Source: Ochromonadaceae sp. CCMP2298 (lineage: Eukaryota > Sar > Synurophyceae > Ochromonadales > Ochromonadaceae). Taken from it: DNA of 12,474 nt. Positions 1 through 6,328 of the stretch are shown here, piece after piece; the stretch's first letter is position 1; each line of letters starts with the position of its first letter. Both the position numbers and the translations under genes were made by a program. The DNA is taken from positions 1-12,474 of the forward strand of contig MU634413.1 in NCBI GenBank assembly GCA_026770595.1, given 5' to 3'. The notes beneath the pieces are model-generated. The model was not told the origin of the DNA. It made no database searches and saw nothing but the letters and a program-made list of their open reading frames with translations.

Positions 1-105
1 GGGGGGGAAGTAGGAGTATAGAGTATAGGTGAAGAGAAGGGCGGGCGATCATGCATGGAGTTATACAAATCTGGCTGCGAAAACCGCACTTTCCAGCCCC
101 CCTAC
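1..105 (-). other. Partial intron of the ABC1-like gene
   Basis: This is the start of the intron that follows the first exon of the leftmost gene. On the minus strand it begins with GTAGGG right after an AAG exon end, and it runs off the left edge. It contains short GAGTATA/GTATAG-type low-complexity sequence, like several other introns of this window. The acceptor is outside the window. Confidence 0.5.
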
Positions 106-540
106 CTTGAAAGCGAACACAGTAATAGGTACAAAAATCTGCACATTTCGGCCCAGCCACCTGACTGGCTGTTGGAAGAGCTTGCTGGCTGCTGCCTGTG
201 GATCGTAGGATGTCTCTGGTTCTGCCACCCTCCAGCTGATCTCCCGCACCTTGGATATGCCCTGGCTGCCCAGCATGGCCAGGTCGAACTCCCCTAGAGA
301 ATTCGCTGTCTCAGACGCACCAATGGGGATGATGCCCTGCGCCTCTGCCAGTCTCAGGCGTGCCTTCTTGAGCCTATCCGAGTCGTTGTCCTGGAACAAT
401 GTACCGGTAGTGGAGAGCAGGGCAGTCGGGGTGTAGGTGTGGGTGGGACCACCAATGCCGTATGAGTGTGTGTGGTGTGGGTGTGAGCGCAGTGCGTCAG
501 TCCCGCTCAGGCTCAGCAGCAGCAAGAGGAGGGTCGCCAT
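106..540 (-). CDS. Probable ABC1/UbiB-family atypical kinase, first exon only (gene continues off the left edge)
   Basis: One open exon of 145 codons, from ATG at 540 to a likely 5' splice site (AAG|GTAGGG, GT at 105-104), ending in phase 0. Residues 1-17 are a leucine-run hydrophobic leader (MATLLLLLLSLSGTDA), typical of a signal peptide. A His/Thr/Pro-rich stretch follows and could be a transit-peptide-like region. Residues about 103-145, with TSYDPQAAASKLFQQPVRWL and a following Gln-Ile-Phe-Val-Pro segment, resemble the segment just before the kinase core of cyanobacterial and plastid ABC1/UbiB proteins (Tyr-Asp-Pro, then a short helix, then Pro-Val and Arg). The kinase motifs would lie in later exons that are not visible. 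Family members are implicated in quinone or prenyl-lipid metabolism. Plastid delivery through the secretory route is inferred from the leader. Family assignment is moderate because only the N terminus is seen. Confidence 0.5.
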
Positions 541-604
541 TGTGATGGTCGATGGTTGCTGTGGTGGCTCAGGTTGCTGCGTGTGGGATGGGCCGTCTCC
601 GTGT

Positions 605-622
605 GCGTCTGCGTCTGCGTCT
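605..622. repeat. GCGTCT hexanucleotide microsatellite (3 units)
   Basis: Three perfect GCGTCT units followed by a decayed GCGCGTGC tail, upstream of the ABC1-like gene on its promoter side. It is short and probably just simple sequence. Confidence 0.6.
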
Positions 623-675
623 GCGCGTGCGATTGTGCCCGTTTGACACTGTGCTGACTGTGCTCAACAAACTTC

Positions 676-690
676 AACTGTTCAACAGTT
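676..690. repeat. Short palindrome AACTGTT-C-AACAGTT
   Basis: A perfect inverted repeat with 7-bp arms and one central base, about 140 bases upstream of the ABC1-like start codon. The half-sites contain AACTG, a core used by some Myb-type factors. Any binding role is conjecture. Confidence 0.5.
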
Positions 691-817
691 CAAACCTCAC
701 CCCTTTTCTCATTCCGTCAGCAGATGCAGATGCCAAAACACCCTGCAAAACCTGTCGAAACTACCGGTAACCGTTTTAGCGTAACTTACGTACGTTACTT
801 CGAAAATGTGCGACTTT

Positions 818-876
818 GGTGGCGTCGATGTTAACAAAATTTGCATCTTCTGCGTCATATATAGTGAGACGCCACC
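818..876. repeat. Inverted repeat, 9-bp arms GGTGGCGTC / GACGCCACC
   Basis: The arms at 818-826 and 868-876 are exact reverse complements separated by 41 bases of AT-rich sequence. It could be a terminal inverted repeat relic, a hairpin near the sulfotransferase 3' end, or chance. No target-site duplication was recognised. Confidence 0.45.
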
Positions 877-956
877 TTGTGAGTCCGGATTCTAAAAATT
901 CTTGGTGGATTAGTCATAGATGTATGTCATTTATCGCGTTCCATGTATCTCATTAC

Positions 957-2576
957 TCAGAACAGGCCCGCTGCGTGTCTGTGCTGCGTGCATAGAGAGG
1001 GGTGCATCGTCTCCAGCTGATAGTACGTACTATTCATCCACCCCACCAGGCTCAGACTCAGATCATAGTCCGTGAAGTGCATCTGCCCGCCCGACCGTAC
1101 ACCCTGCCAGTTAACCGCCCCCACTGCCGCATTGTCGATAGAAGTCGCATTGATCAGCATCCCCGCCTCCGCCTGCGTTATACCGCCGAACCCTAGCACC
1201 CCCGCGACGCGCTCGATTCCGGCCCTTTTTGCCCCCAGATCGGCCGACGCTATCTGCTCATAGCATATATAATGGGTGTGTTGTAGTTCGTTTGCTATGA
1301 ACAATTCGCGCAGTTTCACCCACATGGCTGTGTTGACGAAATTGGTCTTGAGGCAGCGGTCGAGCAGAGCGGTTGTGAAGGGCCCTGCTTTCCCGCCGAG
1401 GTCCTGGAGTGGCATAGGGGGGAGGGGGGCAGGAATAGCAGATGTCAGGCATACGGCACCGAGACACCGTGACACATTAGTAAAGTATAACAGTATAACA
1501 CAACAGTAGAATAGTACACATAAGTATAGCATAGAATATCAGTACACAGAACACAGTACACAGTACACAGTACACAGTACACAGTATACAGTATACAGTA
1601 TACAGTATACAGTATACAGTATACAGTACACAGTACACAGTACACAGTACACAGTACACAGTACACAGTACACAGTACACAGTACACAGTACACAGTACA
1701 CAGTACGTACCTTGTGCTCGTGGTGGCAGCGTGAAACCGTTACGTCCCTGGGGTCTCGGAGCATGTACAGCATTCGGTGATCCATGGTATGCTGCGGGTA
1801 GCGGTATCTATTAGGGAGTAGGGGTGTATGTATCAGATACTTAAATAAATATATACATATATATATATACATACACACATATATATCTATACATACACAT
1901 ATACACATGTTACCCAGTGGTGTGGCACGCTTGACCGCAGCCTAATAGGTTCTGCAGCAACGGGGGGGCGATGTCGGCTGGAAAGGGGGAGAGAGCGATA
2001 CCGCTATAGAGTAGGGGGTTGGTGGGTGGTATAGGGGTAGAGTTGTAAGGGAGGGTTGATATACAGTTAGTGGGTCGGATATTTACAGTTAGAGGGTTGG
2101 ACATATAAGGTTATATATAGGTGTATATAAGGGAGGGTGTATATACAGTTCGTTGGATATAGTGTATATAGGGTATAGGTGTATATAGGGTATAGGTGTA
2201 TATAGGGGGGGGTGTACAGGGGGTGTTACCAGGGAGTGCGGTACTCGAAATCGTCATTGTGCTCGCACGTCTGGGTCGCGACCCCGTACGATATATGGTG
2301 CATCTGTCTGTTGGTCACTTGTCGTTTGAACCCGTCCACAGTGTAGTGGTACGTGTCCTCTCCGAACTTGCTGCCACCCAAGTAGACCCAGGAGCAGTCT
2401 GCAGTGCGCATGCACAGTGCGGGCAGCATTAGCTTGAGCAGCAGCTCGAAGAGTCTAAAGCCGCTCTTGGGCTCTTCCTTATAGAACACACTGATGTGCA
2501 GGGCAGAGTCTGCATGGGATTCGCAGAGCTCACTGCATGTTATAATCAGCAAGAGAGCTAGCACTGCACTCCTCAT
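957..2576 (-). CDS. Secreted or Golgi-type sulfotransferase, 4 exons, 326 residues
   Basis: Exons in coding order are 2576-2230, 2003-1914, 1807-1711 and 1403-957. The introns have phases 2, 2 and 0, all are GT-AG, and the joined length (981 bases) is a multiple of three. The enzyme should transfer sulfate from PAPS to an acceptor; the acceptor cannot be told. Residues 1-22 form a signal peptide (MRSAVLALLLIITC...), so I chose the ATG at 2576 over one at 2648. EEPKSGFRLFELL (residues 34-46) matches the 5'-phosphosulfate-binding loop, although the usual PKSGTTW reads PKSGFRL. YMLRDPRDVTVS (160-171) is the 3'-phosphate-binding motif with Arg163 and Ser171. A segment around 281-300 (Arg-Ser-Gly, then DYDLSLSLVGWMN) fits the C-terminal nucleotide-binding region. 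Asn-X-Thr sequons at 263 and 302 and several Cys residues suit a lumenal location. Total length is typical of the family. Confidence 0.85.
1404..1710 (-). other. Sulfotransferase intron 3, repeat-filled (307 bases)
   Basis: The donor is AAG|GTACGT and the acceptor is CACTCCAG|GAC, with a CTAAT branch-point-like sequence near 1475. Half of the intron is a heptanucleotide array. Frames that read through the array give Tyr-Cys-Val-Leu-Cys-Thr-Val repeats, which are not coding. Confidence 0.8.
1551..1704. repeat. Heptanucleotide tandem array, 22 units
   Basis: Twenty-two contiguous 7-base units without interruption: 5 x ACACAGT (1551-1585), 6 x ATACAGT (1586-1627) and 11 x ACACAGT (1628-1704). 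An imperfect unit lies just before 1551. The array sits inside sulfotransferase intron 3. On the coding strand it starts immediately after the GTACGT donor. Its block structure points to recent slippage or segmental expansion of one variant. Confidence 0.97.
1842..1909. repeat. TA/CATA-rich microsatellite in sulfotransferase intron 2
   Basis: An imperfect run of TA and CATA units fills most of the 106-base intron 1808-1913. The intron uses donor CTGG|GTAACA and acceptor CCTAATAG. The run is simple sequence with no coding potential. Confidence 0.85.
2162..2207. repeat. 17-bp tandem repeat in sulfotransferase intron 1
   Basis: The unit GTGTATATAGGGTATAG occurs twice exactly (2162-2178, 2179-2195) and then partly (2196-2207), inside the 226-base intron 2004-2229. 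Looser GTATATAGG-like sequence extends leftward to about 2100. Confidence 0.9.
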
Positions 2577-2593
2577 GCTGTACTGTCCTCGTG

Positions 2594-2600
2594 CTATATA
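2594..2600 (-). promoter_or_regulatory. Possible TATA element of the sulfotransferase gene
   Basis: The minus strand reads TATATAG about 18-24 bases before the chosen ATG at 2576. If functional it implies a very short 5' UTR. If the upstream in-frame ATG at 2648 is used, this sequence would be coding instead. Confidence 0.2.
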
Positions 2601-2749
2601 CAGTCCTCGTTCACTGCTCGCTCTCTTGCCCGACGTTCGAGAGCGCATTCTGAATTCGGTTCACAAGCTCGGTCCAGAGCAAATCCAGCAAGTTATCCAG
2701 CAGCTTCGCGGGCAGCTCTGACGAAGAAATGCTTGTCGAATGCCTGGAG

Positions 2750-2768
2750 GGGGTTGACGGTCAACCCC
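2750..2768. repeat. Palindrome GGGGTTGAC-G-GTCAACCCC
   Basis: A perfect inverted repeat with 9-bp arms and one central base, about 175 bases upstream of the sulfotransferase ATG. Each arm carries a TTGAC core, the W-box core bound by WRKY factors where those exist. It may be a dimeric transcription-factor site, but function is inferred from symmetry and position only. Confidence 0.55.
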
Positions 2769-3147
2769 GTGACGAGTTTGAACTATCTCAGATGCCAGGT
2801 CCAGGAGGTGGGCCAGATTGTTTGTTGCAAGTCGAAGTCCCAATCCTGACAATCTGGGTTTCCATTTGTACTGCCGGGTATTGTATATAGGCGCTTTGAA
2901 GAACATTTATCCATACATAAAATCGCCAATCTTTTCGGTACAGTTTGCCAGTTTTTTTAGGTACAAAAGCAAGCGCCAATTCATGGTAATTTGTAAGTAG
3001 TAATCCTTCAATAGCTCATATCAAATAGGTTTATGTAAATTTATATTATAATTTTAGTATTGTAATTAGTATTTTGCACATCTGTACAGTGCAATAGAAT
3101 CTAGTGCTGTAGAGTACAAAGAGGTGTGCGCGAAACAATAATCCCCC

Positions 3148-3215
3148 GTTGTGGTCGTAGCCCTTGTCGCTCGTGGGGCTGGGAGCGACACCCCCACCCC
3201 TACCACCACCACAAC
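3148..3215. repeat. Nested imperfect hairpin
   Basis: The inner stem GTCGCTC (3166-3172) pairs exactly with GAGCGAC (3183-3189) across a 10-base loop. The outer arms GTTGTGGTCGTAG (3148-3160) and CTACCACCACCACAAC (3200-3215) pair with a small gap. It could be a miniature inverted-repeat element relic or a structured transcript. I could not assign it to any RNA family. Confidence 0.5.
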
Positions 3216-3570
3216 CCTTACCCGAGCCTATGTATTATAATAGAGATAAAGTATTTTTAATTGTATTCTTAACGAAAATAACTTTTTGAAAAAGAGTTGG
3301 GCAAAAACCTTAGCATCCCACTCCCCAAAAAACTACTAAAAAAACGCTTCCAAAAAAACTGTCCCCCTCTTTCACCCTAGCCAGCGTTGCAGCAGTGGAG
3401 TTAGGAGGGGTCCTGAACTGCCCAAAGCAATGCGCATTCCTATCTGTATTTCGTTATTTGTCAACACCAGGGACTACGAAGACTACGAAAAAACAGCGGC
3501 CTCTACTGTTGCCTATGATTTCCCTAATTCCCCCCTTCCCAAGGCTTCCTTCTCCGATTCGTGTCCTGAC

Positions 3571-3601
3571 CCCTAGTTGCCTGTTCCCTAGTTCCCTAGT
3601 T
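3571..3601. repeat. CCCTAGTT octamer repeat at the MIC60 stop codon
   Basis: Units lie at 3571-3578, 3586-3593 and 3594-3601. The last one contains the MIC60 TAG stop (3596-3598 on the minus strand). It is short and probably slippage-derived. Confidence 0.7.
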
Positions 3602-5679
3602 GAAGCACTTGTGCCTGATGACCGCATTTGCCTTGAGCGCCTTTATGCTCTGGTCCACGATCAGCCTCTCCCTCGCGAGCTGCACCCAGTCCCCCATCAG
3701 AACCTGGGAATACCCCTTGACGCCCTCGAGCTCTTTCAGAGACTGCGACAATTTCCCCCTCTCGAGGAAGAACGCCGCCCGCGCTAAGGACTCCTCCGCC
3801 CCTGGGCCCGCAATGAATCCCGAAGGCTTCCAGGATATCGTTGCCAGCACCGTGCCGATCAGCTGTCCCACTATTTTAGGCGCTCCTTCGGGGGCTAGAG
3901 CGGCTTTGCGCGCCTCCTCGCGCATCACTGCAAAGCGCACCTGCAGAGCGGGGAGGGGCAGCGCTCCCTCCGATAGTACCCTAGAGGGTAGGCTGTCCAG
4001 CACCGCCCCCACCACTGCATCGCTCGCACTCGCCTGCCGCACCGCAACGAAAAGTCCCGAAACCGGGGCACCACTGGGGTCATTCAGTGCAAGCTCGAGC
4101 GACAACACAGCTGCCGATAAGGCCAGAACGTCCACGGTTTTGCCCATTTCCGCGCCCGCCTGCGCGACCGCGTCGGAAACGGCCGTTACACTCTCTGTGG
4201 CCGCCTGTACTGCGGGCTGTAGTGCGAGCAGCTCGTCCAACTGAGTCTTGCGCATAACTGCCACCTGTGCACAAAAGCGTGGAGTGCAAAAGGAACAGAT
4301 TTAAATGTGGTGCAAAAGTACGACACAAAAGGCATTATATACCCCCTCTCTCTCGAACACACACACAGACACACATATATATTTAAACACCCCACACCCC
4401 ACACACGCGCACACACACAATTTCCCTATTACCTCGTGGTTGAGCTGGTCCTGCAGCTCCTGCGTAATCTTCAAATTCTGGCTCTCCAGCTCCCTCTGCA
4501 GAGTAGCTTGGAACCCCTCCGCCTGCGCCCTTATCGTGGCCGTCAGCTGCGCCTGGTAGGCCGCATCTTGCGCCTTCATCCGCGCCGAGCCGCTGCTGGC
4601 CATCTCCTGCTCGTAGGCGAAGATCGCCTGCCTCGCCTGAGAGGGAATATGATATGTATGGGAATATCGGAACGAAAGCAGGGGGAAAAGGGGGTGAATA
4701 GGAACAAAGGAGATCGTAACGGCGCACCCACAAAGCGCAGAGCCCTCCCTATACACGCCATATAGACCCACACCAGCCATACCTGCAGCTCTAGCTCGGC
4801 TCTCTGTTGGTTTAAAAGCGCAGTGAACTTCTGCGTCAGCTCACTCTGCACGCCCTGCAGGCCCTGTGCCGTGCGCAGGTCGGCCCAGGCGAGGCGCTCG
4901 AACATTTCGGAAGAGATCTGCCTCACCCTGCCCCTCAGCTGTGCCTCGTCCAGGCTGTTGAGGTCCTTCAGCATGGTGGCCTCCAGATCTCTACGCAGGG
5001 CGATGTATTCTCTAGCGCTGTCTGCGAGCGCCTCTCTCAATACGGACGACTCGGTAGCCTTGGCGAGGTCCTCTGCAGGCACCTCGGCCAGCGCGAGACT
5101 GCGGCTGGTGACGAGCAGACTTTGACTGTCCGTGGGCTCCTGCACACTCAGAGTAGGCATAGGTTCTGGTGGTGCCTCTGCGTCGTCTGACCCCTTCCCC
5201 GCCTCCACCCCCACCTCCTCCCCCTGTACCCCCCCCTGCGCCTCGACTTCCCCCACTAGCGCCTCCGATAGTGCCTCCGATAGTGCCACCCCCTCAGCCT
5301 CCCCCTCCTCCTCATCTGCGCTCTGAATGACAGCCACTGGTTCAGATACCTCCTCCACCGTCTCCATCAGAGAGCGCAAGTCTTCCTTGGGCGCTTCCTC
5401 TAGCGAGCGAAGCATACCCGCCCACCGCATCGCAGCGCGCACCGGATCCACCAGCAGCATGGCGCCCGGAATGGTCGTCATGTAAGCTTCGAATTCCTTG
5501 TCCGCTTCACACTTGTAAACGATGTAACCCAGCCCGCCGTACTGAAGCACGGTGGTACCGATCAGGAGCTCCTTCATCGGGAAAGCCTTCTTCGGGGGGC
5601 CATTGGAGGAATACGATCTCGTCTGTACATGCCTCAAAGACCGCGTGGACACGCTTCTCGCCGCTCTGTACATCTTCAC
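3596..5679 (-). CDS. MIC60: MIC60/mitofilin, inner-membrane cristae-junction protein, 3 exons, 589 residues
   Basis: Exons in coding order are 5679-4783, 4636-4433 and 4264-3596. Both introns are phase 0 (CAG|GTATGG...TCTCAG and GAG|GTAATA...TGCACAG). MIC60 is the core subunit of the MICOS complex that shapes crista junctions in the mitochondrial inner membrane. Residues 1-30 are rich in Arg and Ser and free of acids (MKMYRAARSVSTRSLRHVQT), a mitochondrial presequence. Residues 38-55 are a Gly-rich membrane segment (TVLQYGGLGYIVYK). An acidic low-complexity linker follows (about 109-190), including a duplicated SEAL motif made by a repeated 12-base unit. A long helical, coiled-coil-like part (about 240-400) precedes the mitofilin C-terminal signature with ARAAFFLERGKLSQSLKELE (528-547) and GDWVQLARERLIVDQSIKAL (558-577). 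The length fits the family. A second ATG lies two codons downstream of the first, so the exact start is open by two residues. Confidence 0.9.
4356..4420. repeat. CA-rich microsatellite in MIC60 intron 2
   Basis: Imperfect CA, CATATA and CACCC units lie near the donor of intron 4265-4432. This is simple sequence, and frames through it give His/Thr-rich nonsense. Confidence 0.85.
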
Positions 5680-6328
5680 CGTTGCGCTGGGTCCGTCTCT
5701 TCGATAAATCTGCAGGGTTGGGAAGGTTCTATCCCCTTCTATACTTCATATGGGCATCGTCCTGAGACATCTCATTTCATCATCACAAGGGCCCCCTCAA
5801 GAGGAGATGGGCCAGGCAAGCAAAAAGGTGGGCCAGTGTGGTTTCTCTGGAAACGGCGCACAAATGTGAAACAAAAATACGTTTGCATCGAAAATACGTT
5901 CTACGGGAAGGTAAACACAAGGTAACTTATTATAATAAAAACCTTGGGGTGTGGCGAGGAGACGAAAGTTTGTTTTGGAGCGAGAGCTGCTATTTACGAT
6001 GGCACGCGAGAGCGCAAAGCATAGGCAGGGAAGCCATGGAACGCTCAGAGTGTTGTCAAACGAAAAAAGGAAAGTCGAATATTTGATCTTTTTAAATGTG
6101 TTTGACTATTGCCTAACGACCCCCTGCTGCAGGGGTAAATATATAGTCAATCTAAGACCCTTGCCCTGCTGGTGTGCTTGCTGTTCTTGAGTGTCTGAGA
6201 TACAGATCAGTTTGCCATTCTACCGATCTGTTGAAGTCTGCTACCCCAAAGCACCCCCACTTCCTCTCTTCTTCCTCTCTATTTGTCAACCGGACACTAA
6301 CCGGACAATCAGTAGCGCAGGGCCCACG
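5680..6328. other. Intergenic region between MIC60 and the phosphodiesterase gene
   Basis: About 650 bases holding the MIC60 promoter side and the PDE 3' flank. It contains one copy of the foldback-related repeat (about 5790-5900). No convincing gene is seen; short plus-strand reading frames here overlap the repeat and lack family-like sequence. Confidence 0.5.
5790..5900. mobile_element. Half copy of a foldback/MITE-like repeat
   Basis: This stretch shares near-identical blocks with the hairpin element at 11165-11322, including GGGCCAGGCAA, CAAAAAGG, TGTGGTTTCTCTG, AACGGCGCACAAATGTGAAAC and AAAAATACGTTTGCA. It carries one arm plus the loop sequence but not the opposite arm, so it looks like a truncated or single-arm copy. 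It has no coding capacity. It lies upstream of MIC60. Confidence 0.6.

Larger units (their letters stand above)
541..956. other. Intergenic region between the ABC1-like and sulfotransferase genes
   Basis: About 416 bases that hold the promoter side of the ABC1-like gene and the 3' flank of the sulfotransferase gene. No convincing gene is seen on either strand. It contains a short GCGTCT repeat (605-622), a 7-bp-arm palindrome (676-690), an ACGTACGT-centred palindromic patch near 788-797 and a 9-bp inverted repeat with a 41-base loop (818-876). A TATATA stretch at 857-863 could serve as a TATA element on the minus strand, but it is far from the ATG and is not supported further. Confidence 0.5.
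2577..3595. other. Intergenic region between the sulfotransferase and MIC60 genes
   Basis: About 1 kb holding the sulfotransferase promoter and the MIC60 3' flank. No convincing gene is seen. It contains a gene-like plus-strand reading frame end (about 2604-2721, weak), a 19-base palindrome (2750-2768), AT-rich sequence (about 2900-3110 and 3230-3360), a nested hairpin (3148-3215) and a CCCTAGTT octamer repeat at its right end. No tRNA or recognisable snRNA was found by eye. Confidence 0.5.

Noticed and set aside
1404-1532. Hydrophobic start (MLYLCVLFYCCVILLYF) as an N-terminal membrane anchor of the last sulfotransferase part
   Set aside because: This is intron sequence read in frame. A CACTCCAG acceptor before GAC at 1403 joins in phase to the upstream exon, and a proper signal peptide is found in exon 1.
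1551-1704. CRISPR-like array
   Set aside because: The units are 7 bases with no spacers, in a eukaryotic intron; this is a microsatellite-type tandem repeat.
1445-1908. Minus-strand frames with Tyr-Cys-Val-Leu-Cys-Thr-Val repeats
   Set aside because: They are translations of the heptanucleotide array in sulfotransferase intron 3. Only the RDPRDV segment (1807-1711) is a real exon, ending at AAG|GTACGT.
3395-3787. Plus-strand open frame of 130 codons
   Set aside because: Half is the antisense of the MIC60 3' end and half is simple intergenic sequence. Pro/Leu-rich with no domain.
3600-4244. Plus-strand open frame of 214 codons
   Set aside because: It is the antisense shadow of MIC60 exon 3. 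The minus frame has the mitofilin signature and exact splice-phase continuity, while the plus frame is Ser/Ala/Thr-rich with no recognisable domain.
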